Assembly: GCF_020687805.1 (NCBI RefSeq)
Contig: NZ_JAJEWQ010000003.1
Coordinates: 82,262 to 146,261 of the forward strand
Direction: 5' to 3'
Source: Planctobacterium marinum
GTDB taxonomy: Bacteria; Pseudomonadota; Gammaproteobacteria; Enterobacterales; Alteromonadaceae
Length of the DNA: 64,000 bases
The notes beneath the pieces were generated by a model, which did no database searches, had not been told where the DNA came from, and saw only the letters and a program-made list of their open reading frames with translations. The position numbers and the translations under genes were made by a program. This document shows, one piece after another, positions 18,519 to 27,651 of this stretch (position 1 is its first letter; each line of letters opens with the position of its first letter).

Positions 18519-19241
18519 TCAATTAACGTATTTATTTAAAATTGACTGATACTCTCCACTTTCACGAATAATTTTAAGACCGTTGTTAAAATCATTCATT
18601 ATAGTTTCATCATTAAAGGCAACGGTCATATTTACTTTTGGAAACAGCTCATGAATAACGTATTTTTGATTAGTATTGACCCGACTCTCCGACTTTATTA
18701 AGCTCCTGAATATATTAATATCCAAAACAATCACATCCGTTTTACCCGAAAACAACATTGCAATCTGGACATCTTGGTTCGCTTTTTCACTATAACTTTT
18801 AGCTTTTTTGATAACAGAAGAATAATCATCGCCCAGATATTTTGTTGCATTTTGAAATGCGATAATCGAGTAATTTTCTAAATCATCTACCCCCTGAATT
18901 GGAAAGCTATTACGTTCAAGAGATACAGCAACATTTTGGTATGCAACATGAGAATTTGAGAAATACAAGTCGGAATGTTCGCTTGAAGGAACAACAGTCA
19001 TTGCAGCATCAACTTTTCCTGCCTTAACTGCATCATACACTCGCTTCAAAGGATATAACTCGATATTAGTGTTGTGTCCTGATTTTTCTAATGCATTTTT
19101 AACAATCTCAACTTCCATTCCCGATGCCCCACCATCAGATATATATGGAGGGATAGCTAAACTAGCAGCCAGATTAATTTCTTTAGAGAAGGCCGAAGCA
19201 CACAAAAAACTGATTGAAACAAAAAATAAAATAGTCTTCAT
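18519..19241 (-). CDS. Periplasmic solute-binding protein, SBP_bac_3 family (copy 2)
   Basis: 240 residues, signal peptide KTILFFVSISFLCASAFS, then the family-3 binding fold (IPPYI, GMEVEIVKNAL, DAAMTVVPSS, FNNGLKIIRESGEYQSILNKY). It is a close paralogue of 13271..14002. It sits between a Tsx-like porin gene and a methyl-accepting protein gene with gaps of 25 and 10 bases. No transporter permease is near. This favours a role as a periplasmic sensor subunit for chemotaxis; the ligand is unknown. Confidence 0.88.
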   Translation of the reverse strand: MKTILFFVSISFLCASAFSKEINLAASLAIPPYISDGGASGMEVEIVKNALEKSGHNTNIELYPLKRVYDAVKAGKVDAAMTVVPSSEHSDLYFSNSHVAYQNVAVSLERNSFPIQGVDDLENYSIIAFQNATKYLGDDYSSVIKKAKSYSEKANQDVQIAMLFSGKTDVIVLDINIFRSLIKSESRVNTNQKYVIHELFPKVNMTVAFNDETIMNDFNNGLKIIRESGEYQSILNKYVN

Positions 19242-19266
19242 ATTAAAACATCCAAATTAACAAGAT

Positions 19267-20070
19267 TTACATACGCCAAACAGCAAGAAATTGAGCTTCT
19301 CGTTCGCTCTTGTTCCCGCCTAACTTGTTTTTCCAATATTGGAACTCAAACCCAATAAAAAACTGATCAGGCTTATTGTATAGCGCGTGACCAACGTCCC
19401 ATCGAAGCTGTGGTTGAATTAGCAGCCAGTCATGAGCTCTGACCTTGGAATCTCCGTCTACAAGTACGTCCCTTCCAGTGATATATTCAATATGCCCTTC
19501 TAAGCTGAACTTCTGATTCCCTAAGGTAAACGGGTACCCCCAACTAACGTCAAAATACGCACTATTTTCCTCCTTTGGTGCTCCACCTTTTAAAGATCCC
19601 GCGCTGTGATCTATATAACCACCGGCATCTGTATTTAAAAAACTAAATCCAGGCACATCCCATGAAAGTCTTATACCAGGTAAGAACTTTTTAACCTTTG
19701 CTCTACCTGCAATATTAACGCCTAGAAACATTCCAACATCTGAAAGAGGTCCGTTTCCATAATCTATATCGAAGATTTTATTACTACTGAAATTGAAGTA
19801 AGATTCATGATAGAAGTCATCATCATTGAAACCATCATTATTATCATCATCGATATAATCTACCATGATAAAACTGTCACCATACTCCCAGCCACTTACA
19901 TGCTGATAGGTAATAATAGTTGTAGATGATGAAGCAAATGAGTCTGAAAAAGGATTATTTAACTCCCCATGAGTAATATGTATTTCGTTGACACTCCATT
20001 CTGACGCATGAATATTTATTGAAGAAATCAACCCCAAATAAAAACAGGCTATAAAAAACCGTTTAAACAT
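19267..20070 (-). CDS. Tsx-like outer-membrane nucleoside-channel family protein
   Basis: 267 residues from the ATG at 20070 (AGAGGTGG just upstream). Signal peptide about 1-22. Alternating amphipathic strands and a terminal aromatic-rich strand (REAQFLAVWRM) show a beta-barrel. An acidic loop rich in Asp/Asn (DDDNNDGFNDDD) follows the third strand, as in Tsx/OmpK relatives. Family members carry nucleosides or act as small-solute channels. First gene of the chemosensory cluster with a binding protein and an MCP. A GTGAA-N6-GTGAA box lies 60 bases upstream. Confidence 0.78.
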   Translation of the reverse strand: MFKRFFIACFYLGLISSINIHASEWSVNEIHITHGELNNPFSDSFASSSTTIITYQHVSGWEYGDSFIMVDYIDDDNNDGFNDDDFYHESYFNFSSNKIFDIDYGNGPLSDVGMFLGVNIAGRAKVKKFLPGIRLSWDVPGFSFLNTDAGGYIDHSAGSLKGGAPKEENSAYFDVSWGYPFTLGNQKFSLEGHIEYITGRDVLVDGDSKVRAHDWLLIQPQLRWDVGHALYNKPDQFFIGFEFQYWKNKLGGNKSEREAQFLAVWRM

Positions 20071-20129
20071 TTCCACCTCTATTACAAAAATTAAAATAAT
20101 ATTTCACAAATGAGGCTACAATTAAAAAC

Positions 20130-20145
20130 GTGAATTTTATGTGAA
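20130..20145 (+). promoter_or_regulatory. GTGAA-N6-GTGAA box upstream of Tsx/SBP/MCP cluster
   Basis: GTGAA at 20130 and 20141, 11-bp period, lying 60 bases upstream of the Tsx-like start and downstream of the oxidoreductase gene. Same orientation relative to the target as the other boxes. Confidence 0.55.
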
Positions 20146-20165
20146 CAAATATAACTTTATTTATT

Positions 20166-21137
20166 TTAAGACTTTATAACTACCGAACCAAATTTACCAA
20201 AATTATCTATATACTTATGTGCAGCAATTAAATCCTCATAAGGGAAAATGGAATCAACTTGAGGATCATAAGTACCACTACAGATATATTCAGCAATACA
20301 TTCCAAGTCTTCTTTGTAATAACCAGCCACCCTAGATATGATTTTTTTATCAGAGAAAATTTCCGTTATGTACTTAAAAATCATTGTTGAAAAACCGAAA
20401 GAAGTAGTCACCAAATACCCTTTTGACTTCAATGCTTTAATAAGCCCAAAGTTAATCCGTCTCCCACCACAATCAATAATCACATCTAAGGTATCACTAC
20501 CTAAGTTTCTTAGGTCATTTTCGGGCATAGATAACACATTAGGAAATTGACTTTTAAACGAGCTTTCATGGCCAGTTCGAATGCCGGCAATGACATCATG
20601 TTCCATTGCATTGAGTATTTGAAATACCGCATTTCCAACGCTTCCCTGTGCGTTTGTAACAAGGATTTTTGAGCGATTTTCTAGTTTTGGTAATAAATTA
20701 ATGAAAAAGAGAGCGTTTATTCCCCCAAAACTTCCGGCACAGGCTGTTTCAGGTGAAACTCCTATTGGTATTTTTGCCATTAAGCAATTTGCATCCACGT
20801 ATAGATACTGTGAATTAGTACTAAAGTCGTTATCGCGAAGACCAAATACCCAATCTCCTTGATTGTACTTTTTTACCTTATGACCCACGGAAATAATTCG
20901 TCCAGAAAAGTCTACACCCGTCCTGGTAATTTTTTTTGGATAGAAAAGGCCATTAAACAAACGAACAATTAACTTTTTGCCTTTTCTTAGTGCAATGTCA
21001 GCTGAATTTACCCCACTGTATTCGATTTTAATCAGTATTTCTGTATCTTTTAGTGGATGATGCTGATAGGTGTTTAACGCCAGTCTCTGGGCTCTACCAT
21101 ACTTTTTAAGCGTCCAGCCAGTATATTGATTGTTCAT
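20166..21137 (-). CDS. Medium-chain (zinc-type) dehydrogenase/reductase family protein
   Basis: 323 residues from the ATG at 21137 (AAGGAAC upstream). A longer frame to 21239 lies inside the EAL gene and lacks a leader. GroES-like N-terminal part (EILIKIEYSGVNSADIALRKG, TGVDFSGRIISVG) and an NAD(P)-binding fold (ILVTNAQGSVGNAVFQ). The zinc-binding Cys/His pairs are absent, so this is a quinone-oxidoreductase-like member. It overlaps the EAL gene by 32 bases, so the two are co-transcribed. Substrate unknown. Confidence 0.83.
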   Translation of the reverse strand: MNNQYTGWTLKKYGRAQRLALNTYQHHPLKDTEILIKIEYSGVNSADIALRKGKKLIVRLFNGLFYPKKITRTGVDFSGRIISVGHKVKKYNQGDWVFGLRDNDFSTNSQYLYVDANCLMAKIPIGVSPETACAGSFGGINALFFINLLPKLENRSKILVTNAQGSVGNAVFQILNAMEHDVIAGIRTGHESSFKSQFPNVLSMPENDLRNLGSDTLDVIIDCGGRRINFGLIKALKSKGYLVTTSFGFSTMIFKYITEIFSDKKIISRVAGYYKEDLECIAEYICSGTYDPQVDSIFPYEDLIAAHKYIDNFGKFGSVVIKS

Positions 21138-22371
21138 TATTGTTCCTTGTCCCTTTATATTTACTGTCGCTACACAAATCCCACAAAGACATCGGTTTGC
21201 TGTATAAATAGCCTTGACCACTTGTGAAACCGAGGTCAATTAGTTTTCTGGATTGCTCAAAAGTCTCAACACCTTCAACAATCACATCTATTTTCAAAGA
21301 AACACAAATCAATGCAATCAAGCTAAAAATGTTTAACGATTTATTCGATGTTAAAATCTTCGAAGTTAACATCCTGTCAACTTTGATTTGATCAATTGGT
21401 AAATGAGACAAGGCGGATAAACATGAGTATCCCTGAGTGAAATCATCCAATGAAATTTTGAATCCATGACTTCTTAATCGGTTGAGATTGTTAATTAATG
21501 TAGCATCAACACGGATTGGTTCTAACTCACTTATTTCTATTATTATTTTATCTGTAGGGACATTGTATTTATGACAGCTATCAATCAATCGATTTATCAA
21601 AACGCCAGACATAAGAGACTCAGACATGAAGTTCATACTGACTTCAATAGGACCAAACTTTAAGACCAGGGATGCATACTCACTTAAAACACTATCAATC
21701 AGATAATTGTCGAACTTTTCTTTAAAAGGAGAGTTTTGCACCAAAGGAATAAATGACATTGGGCTATACGAGGTCTCACCATCATTCCAACGGGCAAGGG
21801 CTTCAACAGATAATACTTTTTGGCTATGTAGATCAACTATTGGTTGGTAGTGAAATGTTATATGCCGCATGAAAATCGCTTTGGGAATTGAGTTCATTAT
21901 ATGCAACTCAGCTTCAAGATTTTCTAAATCGTCAATATTGGTAAACTCAACCCGTTCGCTCGTCAACAAGTGAACAAGACTACGTTGACAGGCTGCTATA
22001 GCCTGAAAAGCGTATATTTCCTCCTTACTTTTTGTCTGATATACAGAAAAAAGCACTGATGTACCTTCAAGATTTTGCTCTACAAGTAACCTAAGTTCTT
22101 TGATAGAAGAATTAAGTTTTGACTTAGCATATTCATTTTGCGGCAAAATCAAGACCAGGTCGCCCTGGTGGAGCTGAAATAATTGAACATAATTAAATAA
22201 GGTAGATATAAACTTTTTAAGTTCCTCAAGTGGCGCAAATTTGCCCGGACTGACGATTAGATACTCATATCTCAATAGCCCATCTAACCGCAAATACAAA
22301 CAAATTTGATCAGCCTTGATCGAAAAATTGGGACCAGGGTTTATGTCCAGGTAATTGTTTAAAACTGTCAT
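21106..22371 (-). CDS. EAL-domain protein with degenerate GGDEF domain
   Basis: 421 residues. C-terminal EAL domain (about 165-400): E190 in VEALARW, Asn in VSMNF, EISE, DDF, Lys in QIKVDR, EGVET and the Gln of SGQGYLY are all present, so c-di-GMP phosphodiesterase activity is plausible. The loop-6 motif reads DDFTQG in place of DDFGTG. The first 150 residues look like a degenerate GGDEF domain, with HQGD at 68-71 where GGDE is expected, and no membrane segment. Upstream lies a GTGAA-N6-GTGAA box and the histidine kinase gene. Confidence 0.88.
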   Translation of the reverse strand: MTVLNNYLDINPGPNFSIKADQICLYLRLDGLLRYEYLIVSPGKFAPLEELKKFISTLFNYVQLFQLHQGDLVLILPQNEYAKSKLNSSIKELRLLVEQNLEGTSVLFSVYQTKSKEEIYAFQAIAACQRSLVHLLTSERVEFTNIDDLENLEAELHIMNSIPKAIFMRHITFHYQPIVDLHSQKVLSVEALARWNDGETSYSPMSFIPLVQNSPFKEKFDNYLIDSVLSEYASLVLKFGPIEVSMNFMSESLMSGVLINRLIDSCHKYNVPTDKIIIEISELEPIRVDATLINNLNRLRSHGFKISLDDFTQGYSCLSALSHLPIDQIKVDRMLTSKILTSNKSLNIFSLIALICVSLKIDVIVEGVETFEQSRKLIDLGFTSGQGYLYSKPMSLWDLCSDSKYKGTRNNNEQSIYWLDA

Positions 22372-22424
22372 TATTAGAAGCCTTGAACGCTTATTCGCAT
22401 AAATGCAGTTTTAAACTAAATTAT

Positions 22425-22440
22425 GTGAAGGCTTAGTGAA
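22425..22440 (+). promoter_or_regulatory. GTGAA-N6-GTGAA box upstream of EAL gene
   Basis: GTGAA at 22425 and 22436, 11-bp period, in the 71-base gap between the histidine kinase stop and the EAL start (54 bases upstream of the latter). Confidence 0.55.
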
Positions 22441-22442
22441 AA

Positions 22443-23690
22443 TTAGTCAAAAAAAACACAAATAGTTGTTCCTCGTCCTTCTTCACCAAAAGAAATTCTC
22501 ATTCTAAAATGGTAGGTCTCACACAACTTCTTAACAATTGACAAACCGACTCCAAAGCCTTTGCTTCTGGAGCCTTTGATAAAAGGTTCGGATACGGAAT
22601 CACGCATATCTTCAGGAATACCAACACCAGTATCTCGAACTATAAACATATTGTTCTTGAATAGAATTTCAACTTTTCCTTTATGAGTGTATTGAAAGGC
22701 GTTACTGATTAAGTTTGAAATTAAAATGCTGAAAGCGCCCGACTGTATGGCGACACGCGCAGTTGGCGGAGCATCAACTTCGACATCTACCGATTTTCCG
22801 TCAAGTAAATGAGCATGCTGAATCACACATTCTTCAATCACTGCAACGACATTTAAGACTTGCTTTTCCGAAGGCGAATAATCCTCTCTGGCCAACAACA
22901 ATAGTGTTTTTATTGTATTTTCCGTTTCGAAATTCGCGTTCCCAATCCTTTCAACTTTACTTAGTACAGCGGGCGTAAGGTCATAATTTTCCTGAAGGTC
23001 CGAAACAAGGTTTTTGATAATTGCGATTGAAGTTCTTAGTTCATGACTGACATCTCGTGTAAACTGTTGCTCTCTCTCTATTAACTGCTTAATTTTTAAG
23101 ACTTTCCTCTCAAATATTCGGGCTAAAACGCCAATCTCATCATTGGGATATTCTTTAGAAAAGCCATCAGGAATGTTTTTTATATCATGATTGCCGAGTG
23201 TTTTTGATAATCGATTAATTGGGCTCAATGTATAAACCAAGAGTACCAAGCAAGCAAGGGATAACAAAACAACAATACTTACCGCTAGGTAAACTATTCT
23301 GGATATGCTGGCTTGCTGACCATTAACCTCTTGTCCCGGTAGAGACAATACGTCAATGACCAGAACTTTACCGTCTCCTGTCGTGTGGCCCCAAAAATGA
23401 TGCTGATCGGCAAGGTATTTAAACCATTTACCATCATTGTATGGACTCTGATGCATGCGCACATCAGGGAGTTTATCCATCTCTGTTAAAAAAATTCCAT
23501 TGCCAAACACTGCTGATTCAGTCTTATAATTCTGAAGTGCAAGGTGAGCAACCAAAAGCCATTTTTCTGTTATCATCTGCTCTTCATAGCGGATTATCAA
23601 TAGACTCAGAGCAGTTGCTAAAGTCAGAATTACGGCGAAGCAAAGCAACAGTATTTTTTTGATTCTGTTACCTATAATTAATTTCTTCAT
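22443..23690 (-). CDS. Sensor histidine kinase
   Basis: 415 residues. TM1 about 11-33, periplasmic part of about 95 residues, TM2 about 132-154, HAMP about 155-205, H-box with His217 in DVSHELRTS (the usual Pro after Thr is Ser), N-box SNLISNAFQYTH, G1 DTGVGIPE and G2 GFGVGLSIVKKL. The start ATG follows the regulator's stop codon directly (TAAATG), so kinase and regulator are translated together. The small sensor domain has no family I recognise. Part of the ABC/two-component module. Confidence 0.92.
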   Translation of the reverse strand: MKKLIIGNRIKKILLLCFAVILTLATALSLLIIRYEEQMITEKWLLVAHLALQNYKTESAVFGNGIFLTEMDKLPDVRMHQSPYNDGKWFKYLADQHHFWGHTTGDGKVLVIDVLSLPGQEVNGQQASISRIVYLAVSIVVLLSLACLVLLVYTLSPINRLSKTLGNHDIKNIPDGFSKEYPNDEIGVLARIFERKVLKIKQLIEREQQFTRDVSHELRTSIAIIKNLVSDLQENYDLTPAVLSKVERIGNANFETENTIKTLLLLAREDYSPSEKQVLNVVAVIEECVIQHAHLLDGKSVDVEVDAPPTARVAIQSGAFSILISNLISNAFQYTHKGKVEILFKNNMFIVRDTGVGIPEDMRDSVSEPFIKGSRSKGFGVGLSIVKKLCETYHFRMRISFGEEGRGTTICVFFD

Positions 23691-24398
23691 TTAGTCAATA
23701 TTTTGAAAGGTAACCCCTACCCCATGCACCGTCTTTAATAGTGGAGTAGTAAAAGGCTTATCAAGTGCAAGTCTTAGTTGATACAGGTGGGACCGGAGAA
23801 CATCAGATTCAGTTAAACTGTCCCCCCAGAGCTTTTGGATTAATTCACTTTTCGACACAACCCTTGGGTATTCTTCCACGATTATCCTCATTATTTGAAA
23901 CCCCATTTTGGAAAGCTTAATTTCAACTCCATCCCTGAATACCTGATGAGTTCTCCTGTCAAAAGTGATCGGGCCAATAGTAATCTTTACATCTCTTTTC
24001 AATCCATTTCTTCTGGCCAGGGCTGCAACTCTAACCTCAAGTTCAGGAAGAACAAATGGCTTGGTGAGATAATCGTCTGCACCACAATTAAAACCATATA
24101 CAATGTCATCGACTGAATCCAATGCCGTTAACATTAAAATTGGTAACGTTACGTCGTGCTCACGCCGAATTACCTGGCATAACTCAAGTCCGCTCATGCC
24201 AGGCAACATAAGGTCTAATATAACAATGTCATATTTATTTTGATTTAGTAAATTGAGTGCCAACTTAGCTGTCGGGGCATAGTCGACCAGTGCTCCTTTT
24301 TTCTCAAAGAAATCAACAACTGTTGTCGCAAGCTCAGTATTATCCTCGACCAAAAGAATGAGATTTTTCAAAGATTCCCTCGCAAACATTGATTTCAT
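23691..24398 (-). CDS. OmpR-family response regulator
   Basis: 235 residues from the ATG at 24398. A TTG lies further up at 24407, and a TTG at 24371 with GAGGGA before it gives the standard N-terminus (LKNLILLVEDN), so the start is uncertain. Receiver domain with acidic pair in VEDN, phospho-acceptor D62 in ILDLMLPG and Lys in YLTKPF. C-terminal winged helix (SKSELIQKLWGD, DVLRSHLYQLRLALDKP). A GTGAA-N6-GTGAA box lies 24 bases upstream, so it may control itself. It is the best candidate for binding the six boxes in this window. Confidence 0.92.
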   Translation of the reverse strand: MKSMFARESLKNLILLVEDNTELATTVVDFFEKKGALVDYAPTAKLALNLLNQNKYDIVILDLMLPGMSGLELCQVIRREHDVTLPILMLTALDSVDDIVYGFNCGADDYLTKPFVLPELEVRVAALARRNGLKRDVKITIGPITFDRRTHQVFRDGVEIKLSKMGFQIMRIIVEEYPRVVSKSELIQKLWGDSLTESDVLRSHLYQLRLALDKPFTTPLLKTVHGVGVTFQNID

Positions 24399-24421
24399 AA
24401 CTACCAATTATATGAAAGGAT

Positions 24422-24437
24422 GTGAAAAAAACGTGAA
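24422..24437 (+). promoter_or_regulatory. GTGAA-N6-GTGAA box upstream of response regulator
   Basis: GTGAA at 24422 and 24433, 11-bp period, with a further TGAAA at 24413. It sits in the gap between the ABC permease stop and the response regulator start, which suggests autoregulation. Confidence 0.6.
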
Positions 24438-24475
24438 AAAGCAAGTTATTTAGGGCATGTCAGACTGCGCTCTCT

Positions 24476-26884
24476 CTATTTTAGCTTAAGCGGACTAACC
24501 AAAAGTTGGTAAATGGGGGGTATTGTTAAAACAAGTGTAATTAAAAAAACTGCAAGAAAGCTCACCATCAAAGAAAAAAGCACGTTATAAAAATCAAAAC
24601 CTCGACTATACCTGTCACAAAGTTCTATGACCGCTATCACGCTGGGGACCAGAGCAACGACAGCACCAATTAGGAGCGGACTAGCCAACCTGCCGAACAA
24701 TTTCGCAAATAGCGTTAGGTTTTCAGCACCATTTATCCTGCTTACCATTACTTGGTTTTTCTGTTCATTAGAGCTGGATATAGAAACCGTAAGTAGGCTG
24801 GAAGCAGCAACGAATAAAACTATCAAACCGACTAACAATAATGTCCAAGTCAATTTTCTTGCTTCCGATAGACTTCGCTCCACCAAATTGCCAACACTAC
24901 TGTAACTTAGGCTCAAGTTTTTATTGTTTGAAAGTAAAAAAGCAGCCCGCTCCAATACTTTTTTATCACCTTTAATTATTTTAATCGGAAGTAGTTGATT
25001 ACTCTTAAACTCGATCACCAATGGTTTTCGATGAGACATTAAATTGTGATAAACAAAGTCAGGGACTACGCCTACTATTTGATGGCGCTCAGTTGCCCCC
25101 ATTTCATCGCTAGAAAGAAGAATCTGTCCTATGGCTTCGTCAGCGTTTCTAAATCCTAACAATTTGCGAGCACTGCTATTTAGGACAACAGCATCTTTGT
25201 CCTTACGACAATCAAAGCCTTTGACATTGATGCTCAAAATAAACTCACAGTTTACTTCCAAATAATTGATCACCTGCTTGGATTGATTCGAGATAATACT
25301 GATCTTGTCTAAAAGACTGTAAATCCGCGAGTGTTCCCAATCCTCTAGCGGACCAGATGAAGCAGCAAGTATCTTTGCGGTCCCTGCCCCCTCCGCATTG
25401 TTAATATCCTCAGGCAAATCAACACCAGAGGTGTAAACGACAATATCCTCATCAGATAAAAAGTCTAAATCGCTGCCTAAGATCATATCGGAATACATGT
25501 AAGTGGATACGTAAAGCAAAGAAAAGCAAAAGGTGTATTGCAACATTGCCAACGTTCTGGGCCACGCATGCCAAATCTTTCTAAAACCGGAAGTATCAGC
25601 AGTAATGCTTAGCATTTCACTATTTTTCATCACTAGCCACCAAACCATTGACGACATTAATGCTGGAATCACTAATATAAACAACAGCAAGAGTAAGAAT
25701 GCTTCAAGCGTATACACAGACAAAATGTTATTGAGATTGTTTTGCGCATCAAAAAACGAATCATCAGTCGCAAACATGATCAGAGAAAAGGCCAATACTA
25801 TCGACGGCACAATTTGCACTATAAAATGCATATAAACTTCTTTAAAGCCACAACCCAAAGTGGCCCCAAGAGTTTTTCTAAGAAGAAACTCAGTATGAAT
25901 TTTTGGAAGTTCCGAGACAAATAAAAGAACGTTATTTAGGCTAGCTAACAGGATGATCGCTAAAGCGCCACCAAGGAGTATCCAAAACTCAACAGTGTCA
26001 CCCATCTCTTTTAAATCACCAATTGTTCCGGCTTGTTGTCTCGCTTTAAGATAGATATCCTGAACATCCATTAAAGAAAATTCAACAACACCAATCAATT
26101 CTTGTGAAGTCACTGACAGTCTTTGCTCTAAGGTTTTTAAAACAGGGTTTCCCGAATTTGTAAGCCAACTATTAATTTCATTTTCGAGCTTATTGGGTGA
26201 AGCTTCATTTACCAACTTAAAATATGTGAAAAGGTTTACGTTTATCCAAGAGTTAAGGGTCTGATCATTCGGATGAAAATCAGAGTATTTAAGTCTAACA
26301 ATGAGACTCCTATCCAAATGGCTACCAAATAGTTCTGGTTTCAAAACACCTGTAACTTTATACGAACGATTTTCGTTGGCTAAACAGCATATTTTAATGT
26401 GTTTTCCAATTATGTTGGTGGTATTGAAGTACTTTTTTGCAAACTCGTAACTTACAATAACACTGTCAAAATCCGCCAATGGTTCATCTTCACTTTGTGC
26501 CAAAAATACCAGCTCAAATACATCAGTAAAAGTATCATCTACAACTAAAGCTTTAGATTTCACCTCAGTCATAGCCCCTTTATCCAGAACTACATCAAAT
26601 TGAAAAAAGCGAGTTGCTGCTTTTATAGAATCAGGAAAGTTATGTTTAAGTTCATGAGCAAGGTTTCCAGCAGTACGCACCGTATTTATGGGCTTCTGCC
26701 CCGGGAATACGTAAGTTGTATGAAGTCTATATATGTCTTCAACGTTTTGAAACTTATCGACCAAAAACCAATTAAGGGCTTGGAATAGCAGTATCAGACT
26801 TAAGAATATTGAAGCGCAATAACCAATCACACTTACAAATGATGAAAGCTTAAGTTCATTTATCCTTTTAAAAGTTCGAAGCAT
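24476..26884 (-). CDS. ABC transporter permease, tandem FtsX/MacB type
   Basis: 802 residues made of two FtsX-like halves. Each half has a first membrane segment, a large extracytoplasmic domain of about 200-250 residues, then three membrane segments (roughly 300-425 in the first half and 680-795 in the second). The first extracytoplasmic part resembles MacB_PCD (IVSYEFAKKYF, GVLKP). Such permeases pump or sense peptides, lipids and drugs from the periplasm (mechanotransmission type). The gene starts 15 bases after the ATPase gene and is followed by a two-component system. No MacA-type adaptor is present. Confidence 0.87.
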   Translation of the reverse strand: MLRTFKRINELKLSSFVSVIGYCASIFLSLILLFQALNWFLVDKFQNVEDIYRLHTTYVFPGQKPINTVRTAGNLAHELKHNFPDSIKAATRFFQFDVVLDKGAMTEVKSKALVVDDTFTDVFELVFLAQSEDEPLADFDSVIVSYEFAKKYFNTTNIIGKHIKICCLANENRSYKVTGVLKPELFGSHLDRSLIVRLKYSDFHPNDQTLNSWINVNLFTYFKLVNEASPNKLENEINSWLTNSGNPVLKTLEQRLSVTSQELIGVVEFSLMDVQDIYLKARQQAGTIGDLKEMGDTVEFWILLGGALAIILLASLNNVLLFVSELPKIHTEFLLRKTLGATLGCGFKEVYMHFIVQIVPSIVLAFSLIMFATDDSFFDAQNNLNNILSVYTLEAFLLLLLFILVIPALMSSMVWWLVMKNSEMLSITADTSGFRKIWHAWPRTLAMLQYTFCFSLLYVSTYMYSDMILGSDLDFLSDEDIVVYTSGVDLPEDINNAEGAGTAKILAASSGPLEDWEHSRIYSLLDKISIISNQSKQVINYLEVNCEFILSINVKGFDCRKDKDAVVLNSSARKLLGFRNADEAIGQILLSSDEMGATERHQIVGVVPDFVYHNLMSHRKPLVIEFKSNQLLPIKIIKGDKKVLERAAFLLSNNKNLSLSYSSVGNLVERSLSEARKLTWTLLLVGLIVLFVAASSLLTVSISSSNEQKNQVMVSRINGAENLTLFAKLFGRLASPLLIGAVVALVPSVIAVIELCDRYSRGFDFYNVLFSLMVSFLAVFLITLVLTIPPIYQLLVSPLKLK

Positions 26885-26899
26885 AAATCACATATTTAC

Positions 26900-27604
26900 T
26901 CAAACAACGAAACCTTGATTAATTTGGTCAGACACGATACGTCCATCTATTAATGTTATTGCCCTACAAGCACTTTCCGCCATTTTAGTATTGTGTGTAG
27001 AAAAGAGGATTGTCATGCCTAAAGCATTTAACTCTTTAAAGCACAACATTAACTCTTGACCGTGTAAAGAATCCAAATGCTCACCGGGATTGTCAGCCAA
27101 TAGTACATCCGGTCCAGAGACGATAGCTTGGGCCAGAGAGACCCTTTGACATTCATACAGGGATAAGTTTTCTGGATATTCATTTGCCTTATGTGACAGG
27201 TCAAGAAGTTGTAGTGCATTCAAAACTGCTTCTTCAATGTTTTCCAATTCATTATTCCTATATTCAACTCCAAGCTTTACATTTTCCCGCACATTAAAAT
27301 ACTCCACGAGCTTGAGTTGAGGATATAAATATCCGAATGTTTTGCATCTAACTTTTCGGGCCTCTGCTTTTCCAAGCAAATTTGTTTCAAGCCCTGAGAT
27401 ATGTAGCTTTCCACTATCGGGTTTTTCCAGCATCCCTATTATATTCATCAAAGAAGACTTCCCCGATCCGGGAGGACCAATCAAAGCAACAAAATCACCT
27501 CGAAATAAACTGAGAGTTATGTCTCTTAAAGCATCTACTTGATTAAATGAACTACCGTAGCGTTTTTCTATTTTCTCTAAAGATACTAGCTTTTTGTTAT
27601 TCAT
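26900..27604 (-). CDS. ABC ATPase, MacB-type, with degenerate catalytic motifs
   Basis: 234 residues. The Walker A motif (GPPGSGKSS, 43-51) and the H-loop (STHN, His204) are intact. The other key motifs are altered: the Q-loop reads GYLYPQ, with Pro where Gln is expected (MacB has GFVFQ); the signature reads LSLYE in place of LSGGQ (147-151); and Walker B reads LLADNPGEHLD, with Asn at the catalytic Glu position (171-172). It should still bind ATP, but fast hydrolysis is unlikely. First gene of the ABC/two-component cluster. It may act as a sensing or scaffold subunit. Confidence 0.88.
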   Translation of the reverse strand: MNNKKLVSLEKIEKRYGSSFNQVDALRDITLSLFRGDFVALIGPPGSGKSSLMNIIGMLEKPDSGKLHISGLETNLLGKAEARKVRCKTFGYLYPQLKLVEYFNVRENVKLGVEYRNNELENIEEAVLNALQLLDLSHKANEYPENLSLYECQRVSLAQAIVSGPDVLLADNPGEHLDSLHGQELMLCFKELNALGMTILFSTHNTKMAESACRAITLIDGRIVSDQINQGFVV

Positions 27605-27651
27605 AGAGCCTCGCCATTTTTTGATTGAAGAACACTTACTTTGAGCATTGT

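Noticed and set aside
20076-20166. Longer start for the Tsx-like gene at the GTG 20076
   Set aside because: The GTG lies inside the AGAGGTGG leader of the ATG at 20070, which gives a clean signal peptide.
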